Shown here: positions 27,001-39,000 of the stretch, one piece after another
How the letters are laid out: the number at the start of each line of letters is the position of its first letter
How positions within the stretch are numbered: the first letter of the stretch is position 1
NCBI RefSeq assembly: GCF_050436995.1
Contig: NC_134765.1
Location: 7,467,501-7,531,500, forward strand
Direction of reading: 5' to 3'
Source of the DNA: Anticarsia gemmatalis
Lineage: Eukaryota > Arthropoda > Insecta > Lepidoptera > Erebidae
Length of the DNA stretch: 64,000 bases
Notes under the pieces: generated by a model
The model's database searches: none
Seen by the model: the letters and a program-made list of their open reading frames with translations, nothing else
What the model was told of the DNA's origin: nothing
Position numbers and translations under genes: made by a program

Positions 27001-30000
27001 ACAGGGTGAAAACAATAATTTGTATATTACTCGCAACCTTTCCTATATAAGGCAAGTGCAACAATCTAACATAGTTTGAATACCAAACCTAACTAGCGCG
27101 TTAATTAATATCTTAGATAAATGTACTACAGACGTAAATTGTATGATATTTGTAAAAGTACTTTGTCCATATCCGTTTGTTACGGTTACTGGAGAGGAAC
27201 ATTTCATGGTAACATTATATTTTCCTACCTTCCATTATCGTTCTAGGCTTTCACATGTGTACTAAGTCTTTTCTACTACGCTTTACTTTAGGCGCATCAC
27301 GCCGTAATACCTTATGTAAGTAATTGTTATTGATTTTATGTCTTAGCTTCTGTTTAAAACGAAATCTATATCAAAACCAGACGATAAAGAAGTGCATTTA
27401 AATAATTAAAACGATATTTGCGACCCAGAGTATTTATTGAGCTTGACTGATTGACTCTACATTTTTATAAACATACTTCCCTTGTTTCAAAAATAAACGT
27501 AGCTATCTTCCTGACCATATATAATGCCATTGCCTATGTTACAGTCTGAAGCTATTACGAACCGCTATAAAAATAATTAACAGAAGACCGGTTCCTATTT
27601 AAATTAGGTCAGGATTCTCTCTGGGAGCAACCCGAGACATCATACATGTTCAACCACGTCTGAACAAGTCCAAACATGTCCAAACCGTGTGACTTTTAAA
27701 ACCCAACCTTCGATGGTTCAACCCCCTCATAATAACTTGCCTTTAAATAATAAACAAGCCTTCTTTATTAAATTTATTGGCTACCGATAACTGGTTTTTG
27801 TCTCAACGATTAAAAAAAGCATTGATGAACATGATCCTTTAATTAATTAGGTTGATAGGTATTCAATTACATGCGGGACCAAAAAACTTGACAGACGCGA
27901 CGCGTAAAAAATATTTTATTTATATTGTAGTGTCATATTAATATTGTAATGCTGTCTAAAGTGAATTATTTTTATGAGACTGTTAGAGAACTATACTAAA
28001 CAGATATTTTTATAAGCGTCGCAGTGTTTTTGAAGCTAGAAATCGATTCGATGGGTAGATTTTTCAACACTCAATTAATCGCTTTAATTTTATAGGCGAG
28101 TGAAATTGCCCAAAGTTGTCGAGGACATGGGAACTTTGTGCCGTCGTTGCGTCTAGAATAAACCAAAATATATGAGAGTATACTTTCATAGGAATGTATC
28201 GTTAGAATCCTTGAAATGGGGACCCAGTGTAGTGCCTTGAGATATACCAATTACCATATTGTTTTGCTCCAAAATTCTGTACATTCGCTATGCTTGCCCA
28301 ACATTACGGACCGAGCAAAACAACTTAATATGTGTACACTTCACGGTTTAAAGTGGCTTTTGTTTTACATACGTTTAGACATCTTGCGTAGGAAGCAAGG
28401 CTGTATACTAGTGAGCAATAGACACATAACTTTACTTCTTTTATTACTGAACGAATATTAATGACATGTACGTTCTCTATTACTAAGGTCAAAATGGCGG
28501 ACGTTTATCGGGGAATCTTGGTTTTTGTTATCTGATGCAGGGATGATTACTTCATTTGATGATCGTTTAGGTACTTGATCGTGGTAGAGTTTAATCTATG
28601 CTATTATATAATAGTATACTCTGTATATACTTACGTGTTAATAATAATTTGTTCTAATTACAGATTGATTGATTATCCAGAAAATCTTGTGTCTATTATT
28701 ATGTTAGGATTTATTGCAAATAACACAATTTAAGTAAAAGAAATTAAAACAGCCTATCGTAAAGATATCTAGTATCAAATGAAATAATTTGATTCTCGTA
28801 TAATTTGAACAATTCCCATATAAATTGAATGGAATCAAACATAACCGTATATTAGCATACATAATCTTGCATACAATTAAGCTTTCATTACGAAAGGGAA
28901 ACTTTATTCGTGACTGTGAGTGAAGTTGTAAAACTTAGTATATCAGGGAGTGTCCCGCCTGACCGCGTGGGAATCACGCTGCAACTTTATGCTCATTTGA
29001 ATCTATACTAATTTTATTATGAAGCTGAAGAGTTTGTTTGTTTGTTTGAAAGCGCTAATCTCAGGAACTACGGGTCTGATTTGAAAAAGTCTTTCAGTGT
29101 TAGATAGCCCTTTTATCGAGGAAGGCTTTAGACTATATAAAATCACGCTACAGCCATTAGGAGCTGAGTAGCAACGAAAACTGTTACAAAAACGGAGAAA
29201 AATTTGGTGTTTCTTCATTCATCATTTCAGTCTCTCTTATGTGATGCAAGCGAAGTTGCGCGGGTCAGCTAGTTAGTATAAGTCTATAGTCTATGACTAT
29301 GCTCTATGTTCTCTGCCATAGGTCGAGACTCGAGCTTAATGACTTGCAATTTATCTGCTCTGAACTGAGTAAATAAGGACCGTTTCACGGTGATCTGTAG
29401 TTAATAAATTACTATCGGTTGAGCCTCTTCAGTTTTGAAATTGGTTCTATTAATCTATCAATTAAATAATCTGTTGCATTTGTTTTCTGTGGGGTCTACT
29501 TTTAATCATAGATGCTTCATATCTACAAAATTATGAATTTAAGATTATATTGATAAAAAAATCATTACTTTTCTTGCCATATCTAACTTTAAAAGTTTTG
29601 GAACTGAAGGGTATCATCTGATGCCATTTTGGACACTCCAGCCGTTTTCCTGAGTTTTGCGAAAGCTGTCCATATTTGTGTTTCTCTTCTTTGTTTACTC
29701 CCTACTAGGAAGCTATAAATTTAATCGTCACATTGTCAAACATCGACAATACAGCTCGAGTTTGTTTGTAAAGCGTCCGTAAGCAAGCAGCTTGATAAAC
29801 AGCCAACAATGGCGAATGTTGTACAAACTTTAATACGGAGAACAAAACCTCTGTTTGTGAAATCTTCGATGTTATCGACAGGAAAAACCACCTTTCTTTG
29901 TTTATCCGTACAATAATAATATTAAACGAAAGTTTAATTAACCACTCTTCTGAATAACTATCAGTTAGATTATTAGGTGAATCTTTTACAGTTATTTTAC

Positions 30001-33000
30001 ATTTACTGTCACTTTGTAAGATAAACTTTTCGGCTTTTAATGGTCAGTTTTACGGCTTAAAAACTGGCCATAAAGTATTATTTTTTTGCGAATTTTCTAA
30101 ATTTCTTATTTGTACAACCGTCGTGAATTATAATTTGCTATTTATAAGTTCAACGGCCTCTTCCATTGTATTCAATTACTGGGTTCAATAAGTTAATATA
30201 TAATTCTATTGCTATCATTGACTTGACACTTAGCAAGCGATCATTTTCTCGTAAATGCCTAGTATTAGATAAATTCGATAAGCTTTCATAGCTTCTTAGA
30301 ACATAGAGCCTCATTTCTACCGCGCTGTCATACTTACCTACTGTAAGTTACCACTAACACAAATTACTTGTGTTTTCAGTGACACTTTTATTTATTTAAA
30401 ATCTTTATTTAATTTATAGAGGACTCGGTACACAAGAGAAGCAACCATGTCGTCCTCGTAATGCTACAATAATTCAGTGACACTTATTACACGCGAAATC
30501 TAACTTCTAAACTTCGATACAAACATAATTAGGTATAGTATCGAGTTCCTATTGATCTTACGTCAATAATATTAAGATTTCAAATAATGTTTATACGAAC
30601 ATAGACAGTATCGACTTTCTATCGATCTTATGTCAAAATATCAACACTTTTTTATTGATTCTTTAAACGATCACTTCCGAATACTCAGTAATTAAAGCAC
30701 GTTATTGATAAACTCTTTTGAATAGAAAAAGTACACTTCCATCGATTTGCCACGTGTGACCTCTATCGGAAGCAAGTACTCTACTCTATTGTTTTACCAT
30801 CCGCTGTCGAGAACTATGGGCACAGGCTATTGATAGACTTTATTAGTTGCAGCCATATTATCCTACTAATATTATAAATGCGAAAGATGAGAATGTATGT
30901 ATGTAAATATGTGTGGATGTTTGGTACTCTTTCACGCAAATACTCCTCAACTGATTACGATGAAATTTGGTATAAAGGTAGCTGAAAACCCAGAATAACA
31001 CATAGGCTTCTTTTTATCTTGGAGTTCCCGAGGGATCGGGATTTATACGGGTAGGGTTTTCACGCGTACGAAGTCGCGGGCGGCCTCTAGTAGATAAATA
31101 TATTGAAATAGATATAAGTAAATACCCGGCGTCCGGTTCCCAAGGAGTGTCCGGTCGGTTATAGATGTTATCGAAAAGGGTTTTAATTTATATTCTTCAC
31201 AGTTTTCCAAAAGGAAACTCTCTTTTATAAATTGAACGCATTGGAGCTTAACTAAATAATATCCTGTCAATTACTCACAAGTTACTGTCTACAATCTTGG
31301 TGCATCGAGATTATTTTAACTTCATTCAACGCTATTGGTGACTATGCAAAGCTATGTAACAAGAAAATAAAAATATAGTATAAGAATCTTAAGACTGCCT
31401 CTGTGGCGCTGTCGGTAGTGTATTCAGTCTTATATCTAGCTGATTATGAATGTCTCGGGTTCGATTCCGGCGAAAGAAAGTTTGAATATTTATCACCAGT
31501 CGCTCGGAGTTTGGTAACGTGCCCAGTAAATGGCAGTAGGCTCGCTCCATATCACATGGGACTATTATTGTTAATGGCTAAACCTGAGTGTATTTCATAC
31601 ATCTCTGTCTACTTATTCGGGTAAATCAGGCATGATATTATGTACGTATATACCTATCCCTAAACAAAAAATGCCTTCGGAATATTAGGTAGTTGCTACA
31701 CAATGGCGAATTTAATTGTTTTTTAATGGTTGCATAAATAATCGGAATTTAGTATGCAGCTTGTATGTATAGTTCATTGTGATAAGCCGAGACATTCCAA
31801 GGCTCATATATTATACGTATGGAAAATGAATTTAAGGCTACTGGCTAATAACTGTAGGTTTTATATGCAGTTACTAAAGTTGTTTACTAGGCCATGGTCT
31901 CAGAAGTTCTTTAGTTACATCATGTTGTAGGTAAATACAGTAAATACTACACATTAAGCCGATTATGACGCTCGTAATCTCATAAGATGTAGAAAAGAGT
32001 TGACTTGTGCGCTTGTGTATGTATGTATAAGGAAGTGCCTTGTTATTTACTAGGTACCTATAATGTAATTAAAATACATGCTACTCATAGTCATCATTTT
32101 GAAAAATAGATGATAGGAAACTTCTCTTGCGAGGTTCGACAACTTTTCGAAAAGTATTGGATAGTTTATTAGATGGAATTTGGACAGTAATCCCATACTA
32201 TTTGTCTATCATTAAGTTAATTTGACGTTTCTAAAAGCTGTAAATATGGACCTTATTACAAACATCCTATAATTTTACAATACGAAATGACGAAGTAAAT
32301 ACAAAACCTATAATATCGTTAACCCAAAATTGGCGCGGTTATTGATTGTTAAACAAAAGAGAAAATAAACGGTACTAAAATATCAGTTAGGAATTTTCTA
32401 TAAACCTATTTGGCGTCATTGCTTCAAAGAAATTGTTCTCTAGGTCCTGTACGCAATTAAGCATTACGAGAATTGTGATGCGGAATTTTTATGACTTGCA
32501 ACGGCGATAGCGCTACGACGTGTGTCATAGTTTGAGTACGAAAGGAATGCAGTTAATGTCTGCATTGATACAGTATCTGAACATCAGACAGGAGCATGTG
32601 AAAGGGTTCTTTCTTTTTAATTGTTCCAAGGGCTCATTAATAATGTGACCTTTTGATTATGAGAAAGGTGGGAAGAATATGATTGACCGTGCGTTGCAGC
32701 TGTAACCTTTTACCGTTACTTTGCCAACCTTTTTAGATAAGTAATTGATAAGATGAGAATATCTAGGATTTTTAGGTTTCTTCTGTGACCTAAAACACTA
32801 ACAAAATACTATCAGCTAGAATAATTTTATTCCTTTGACGACAAAGGGTGCTAAACATGCTGTAAACGATTACAGCATGTTTAGCACCTAGAAAATCTCG
32901 CCTACCGATTTACCGTCTATCATAACTTTGCATTAGATTTTTTTTTGCTAGCTTCTACATGGAATGAAACTTAAATCTTACTTAAAGTGATACTAGTATG

Positions 33001-36000
33001 TATTTATTCAAGTTATTAATAAACCAGCACATCCATCTTTGCTCAGGTTAAGGATAACTGCACTAAGATAAATCTAAAAGCAACAAACGTACGCAGATCG
33101 TGTTGACTGTTACTACAGCAGATATAAATTATGTTTAAACGCAGCAATTTGTCTTGTAGGGTGAGAAGTCATTGCTGCGTCGTTAGTAAATACTTGTGGT
33201 GAATTAAGCGAGAGTTTGTTAAATAAGTGGAAAACCAGTGTTTATTGTAACCTACTTGACTTCTTGAAAATGTTTTTCTGTACGACGTGTCGTTAATTCA
33301 AGAAAGACAATTTTACTTTGCCAGCGATAGATGAAGATTCTTAACGACATTTAAGTCTTTTTCTTAAAGAGAGAAGACATCTCTTTTATCTATTGGTTGG
33401 TATTTCGCTCTATTAGTCTTCAGACATATATTATTTATAGATCTATTTCTCTGTGTATAGGAAACCCCTTCCTCCGGGAGGAGATCCAAACTGCTTGGCT
33501 AGGTTAAGTTTAGGCCTAAGGTGGGATAGGCTTGCAATGGGACAGTCATGAGTTAAAAAAACTAAAACCTGTTCTGTGGGTAGAATACAATTTAACCTAA
33601 CATCATAATGAAGAAGATCGCGAGTTTAGAAAGTGTGAAAGGTAGTGCGTAGGTAGTTGTTTGTGTGGACAGTAGCGCCTATCAAGTGCATAATTCACAG
33701 ATAAGTATCCAGTGCGTGTCTCGTAATACTATTGGCACTCAGCACACGCAATAATGCGCAGCCTCTGTTTTAATTTAAACGTCACGCATTAGGGCTGCTT
33801 GTTTAACTTGTAAGGCTTCCACATTAACTGTACCTGATAGTAACAACTATATTTGTACTATCGTACTTACATTATAAAAAATGCAAAAGGTTTAATATAT
33901 GGAAGGACTTCATCAAAATCCGTCCAGTAATTTTGGCATGATTAAGTATCGAATACTTAATCATGCCAAAATTACTGGACGGATTTTGATGAAATTTGGT
34001 CCACAGATAGTTTATAACTAGAATTATTTATAAGAATACTTTTATCCCTAGAATTATTTTCTTGCCGAAGTCGCAGGCAGTAGTTAGTGATGTTATAGAA
34101 CAAACTTAACTTGTTTTTAGTATGTTATTGGGCACTACGGAACCGAAACAAAAAAACTATCTCCTAAAATAATCAGTGGTCGCTCTATGTGGACATGCCG
34201 TGGGCAGATCGAACAGGTGTTAACTCTTGTTATATAATATTACAAATTAGTTGCCATAATCAGAGGCCCTTTTGGCAGCTTACGTCATCTTACGGTTAAA
34301 TGTATTTAATATGTTAATTGAACACGATATTGACTATCATCGACATAATTAACGATTTTAATCAATTAAGTTATTCATAATCTCTGAGCGTTAATATTAA
34401 TGACTAATATTGTAGATATTTCTAATTAACACATTGATGAAACAAACCAATAAGTACCGGGTAACTAGTTTTAATGAAAGAGAAATGGTACCTACTGGAT
34501 AGTTGAAGAAATTATTGACAGCAGTCGAAAGTACTTGAGCTAAATTGTGTAACTGCAAGATACACAATGCTTTAGCAGCTCCTGCACAATGATTTAATAA
34601 AGTGCGGTCAAAAGACATAAAGTACACACAAAAGTCATCACAACTAAGTCTTGCGGATCAAATCTATAGATGCCGTAAGCGATTCGGACCAACAATTTAT
34701 TCTTGGTGAATACATAGGGCAACTGGCTATAGCTATCAAACATTCAAGATTTGAGAAATACTTCAAAATGTTTATGTTTTATTAAACTTTTCTTTCTTTT
34801 TCTACAGACTGCAGAGCGCAGTGCTGGTTGGGAGACCCACCGCGTGCGACTTAACCGCGTGCCTGGCTACGGGTTCGGTATCGCGGTGTCCGGCGGCCGG
34901 GACAACCCACACTTCGCTAGTGGAGACCCCTCCATCGCCGTCTCTGATGTTTTACGAGGAGGCCCTGCTGAGGACAAATTGCAGTGAGTAATTTCACCAT
35001 TTTATATTGAACATATTTTACTAACTTGTATTTAGTATCGTAAATTGTCATACGGCTGTGAATCGACGAAAAATACAGGATTCTGAGGCGGAGAAACGGC
35101 TAGAAACTTATGATACTGTCAATGGCTATGACTGACTGACTAATATACTCTTTAGTTCACAGCAGATTCTAGTTTCGTATACATAGTTTAAACTCCTGTA
35201 GTGCAGTAGTTTAAGTTGCGGCGATGCCATGGCGATTGTGTCGTGTGTGTTCGATGCGCGCTCAAATACGGACGTGCATTAGTAGGCTCTGAATATTATT
35301 TACTTTCGGTGTTGCGCGGCCGTAGCCGTTGCACGTGATCATGGCTATGAGTACCCAACTTATAGCTAACGAGTTGTTGGCATTTATTCAAAATGCTATT
35401 GACACTATGGACGAGGTCAGCGTGATGCAGATCTGCAAGTCCAATTTCAAAGAAGAGGACATCAGCAGCGGCAAGAGATTGTTATACCAGTCCCTTGGCA
35501 AGCTGGACCAGATGCCGTCTCGCAGAAGAGATGGGACAGAGAAGAGCGTGCAAGATATCATCGCTTTGCTGAAGGTAATGGATCCGGATGACGTGCCGAC
35601 CTTTGTGGCGAAGGAGCTGCATAAACTCCCACCTGTCACATTCGACCACGTCGACGTTACCAGGCTGTTAAAGGACATCACGTTCTTAAAGTCGAGTCTG
35701 GCTGAGATGCAGTCGATGCTGGAGGTGTCTAATAACACCATCGGTGAATTGCGTGAGGAGTTGGCGCAGTTACGTGGCGCTGTTTCGTCATGTAAGTCAC
35801 CCGAAACCTCCAACGTCAACACACGTCGCGGGGCGCAAAACGCATCCGTCGGCAATTTGGAAGCGGCGAGTCCTAAGTCGTCGCTAGCTGCCGAAACTGC
35901 TTGCGTCGCACCGCGCCCCGCCGCCCGCCCCGTCCCCCCAACAACATCGGTCGAGGTAGTGACACGTGCCGCTACGTCAACACCGACACGTGCCTACGCG

Positions 36001-39000
36001 GCAGTTGCCGCCAACCAACCAGCTGGACAACCACCACAGTGGCGACAGAAAGGGGATAAGAAGATCACTATGAGATCAGACGTCCATCCGCATCAGGGTA
36101 AGAAGAACGAGGCTACGTGCGAAAAGGATGGCTTCATCAAGGTGGAGAAGAAAAAGAGGAAGTCATCTCGTCGCAATCAGTGCGGTACTGCACCGACCGG
36201 ACCGAACCATCTGCTGCGTCCAGCCGTGCCTGCGACGCTGTTGTACGTGTCCCGCCTGCACTACTCTACAAAGGCCGAAAACATTGTAGAGTACGTCCAA
36301 GTGAAAACCAATTTCAAACTGAGGGTCGAGCAGTTGCAGTCTTGTCACAATGTGAATTTCAACTCATTTGTGGTGAGAGTGCCGACTGAGCATCTGTCGA
36401 CCTTCATGAAGGAGGAATTTTGGCCGAGAGGTGTTGTGTTCCGGCGGTACAGAGGACGGCTACCCGACACCACGCGTCAGGCGACACCTGGATAACGTGT
36501 CACTTAGAATAAGTTATATTTTGTATGTATTAGTCTATTTATAAGTTGTATTTTGTTTATTGTATTACTATGGGCCTCAGTTGCCTGAAATAAAGGAATA
36601 AATAAAAAAAAAAAAAAAAAAAAATAGATTTCTAAATGGAGTATTGTATAATACAGACAGTAGCTTCGTGTCTGGTAGCACTTTATGTCCGTTGATTATG
36701 TGCTTGTCAAGTTTTCCATGTAGGAAAATCGTGTTTAAAAACCTATGATCAGACACAAAACTGACCTTATTTGCTAGATTCCTTTTTTGATCTGGTAGAA
36801 AAAAATCTTTCGCTCAGACTATGTACTTATGAGCAGTTAGTTACTTGTGCCTATTGACTATGTATTAATGATTTTTGCCTTTTACTGTTAGACCATAAAA
36901 AAAATACACAGGAAATCTAAAAACCCAAGAAAATGCAACAGACTAATCGCCGTTTCCATCTACTGATACTGACCGACAAATGTTTTCTTTTCCTTTAGTA
37001 AAAAGTGCGTACTTTTACTACCTATTAGCTTTCCCTTGCATACGATTACGCTGTCCGTAGCATGAAACATCACCACTTATACGATAAATTACTTTCCCAC
37101 AATTTATAAAAGTTAAGATCACGAATGTATAATTAAAATCAAGGCAATTTCTTAGCAATAGTACAGCTTTTTATCTGTAAAAGAAAAACGAATTTGTAGT
37201 TTCGCAGATGAACCCCTGACAATCTATACTTCTCTCACATAGAACGCTTAAAACATTGGAGTGATTTGGTACCATGGAATATCGAGTGTTTGAAATTTAA
37301 AATATACTCCAAAAATAGTTCCTGCGGCGCCTGCTTGAGTCGCTGATCAGATTTTCATACAATATTTGTTGATAGCTACGGTTGTCAATATTTGATAGAA
37401 GTAATAAATTGCCCTACAGTTTTATTACAACAGCACTGATAGGCAAAGACCAAGTCGAATTCTTTTCTAGTAGTAAATAATACGATACAGGTTTAAGTTT
37501 AAAACACCAAAAACCTCGCAGCTCTAGATAACTCACATCATAAACTAAAATTTATTTTGTTGTTTTAAAAATAACCCAGCATAAAACGTAATTATGTATT
37601 AATTTGTTCCAGGGTGAACGACAGAATAGTATCAGTGAACGGTGTGCCGCTAGAAAATGTGGAGTACGCGCGCGCGGTGCAGGTGTTGCGCGACAGTGGC
37701 GCCACCGTGTCGCTCGTGGTGCGGAGACGAGCGCCCGCGCCGCCGCCCACCGCGCCCACCACCATCAAACTGTCACTCACTAGGAATGGGAAGAAAGAAG
37801 GTGTGTAAACTCAATAACTATAGTACTGTAAGAGTTGCGTTTTAAAATTTGACTGCCTCCGTGGCGCAGCGGTTTAGGTCACCACGCCAACACCACTGCG
37901 TCGGGAGGTCGTGGGTTCGATTCCCACTCGGAACAATTATTTGTGCGATCCACAAAAAATTGTTTCAGGACTGGTTGTGCTTTGTGTCCGTTGTTTGTAT
38001 GTTTGTAAAAGTCCCCGCGACACAAGAGCAATTCTTAGTGCGGGAGATGTCTTTTTTATAAAAAAAAAAATTAAAGACCAAAAAGACCGAATAAATGCGA
38101 TTAGCCACTTTAACTAGGACGAGGAAATCTGAATTTACGCTTTCGTAAAAATAAAAAAATATCTAGTTTTATGTATTAACTAGCTGACCCGTGCGGCTCC
38201 GCTCGCGTGAATTTCGTACTGTTGCTTATTCGTTTGAGCACGCGAATTGCGAAGCACTCGATACACCTACACATAAAAATGTTAACAACTCTTTTGTCAC
38301 GTAATGGTTATTTACGAAAGGGACCCGAAAGGCACACAATGTGACACAGGCTCAGGCAGGCCTGATTTCCTGTGGTTACCTTCTTTTCCGCTCTCGTCTG
38401 TATCCGTAGCAGTTTACAGTGTAAAATATAAAACCTTATAATAGACTGACCATTGCTTACCCGTCTGGATTCAGAATATTATTATAGGTCCTATCTGCGC
38501 CGGAGCTCTTCAGACGCGTAAAAATGTATACTTGCGATGATACGTCCGAAACCGCGTAACCCGTAATTATTTTTTATACTTATATCATCCGTTGTTTATT
38601 TTTTAAAACTTACCACATAGTCTGTTTCATAGCTATCCAATTTATTTCCTTAATGCAACCAATTAATTTGGTTATTAAATAATTATGTGATTCGAACAAC
38701 AACGCCATCTGTCAGTTGCGGCGAACAACGACAACAAACGAAATTACTCGATTTGCCATCTAGGATATCCCGATCGCACCGGACCCACGTAAACCAACAT
38801 TTTTGTGTAATATATCATACAACATTTATGTTTAAAAATCTTATAAATGTATAGCATGTTTCAAAGGTATTTTTTTACAATAAAGCCATCAAAATAAATT
38901 AATTAGAAAAAACACGCTTTGTTGCGGTTTATAACGCCATCTATTGGTTGGTGCGAACAACAGGTATCGATACGGCAGGCGCCGCGTTAACTATGCGAAT

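Larger units (their letters stand above)
24517..34807 (+). other. pyd intron after exon 1b: no gene seen, several repeats
   Basis: A 10.3-kb intron. Supported contents are Helitron-like copies at 29002-29272 and 30861-31090, a tRNA-derived SINE at 31391-31650, a degraded LINE tail near 33465-33560, and two near-perfect palindromes at 32847-32888 and 33911-33991. The remainder is AT-rich with no convincing exon. Confidence 0.5.
34984..37612 (+). other. pyd intron with inserted retroelement
   Basis: Contains the retroelement ORF at 35329-36495 and its poly(A) tail. The rest (36623-37612) is AT-rich with no feature seen. Confidence 0.6.

Noticed and set aside
31403..31624. 73-codon frame in the SINE at 31391-31650
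   Set aside because: It covers the tRNA-derived head and body of the SINE and is not a gene.
35388..35855. 155-codon minus-strand frame
   Set aside because: Antisense shadow of the intact LINE ORF1-like frame, with no splice or promoter support.
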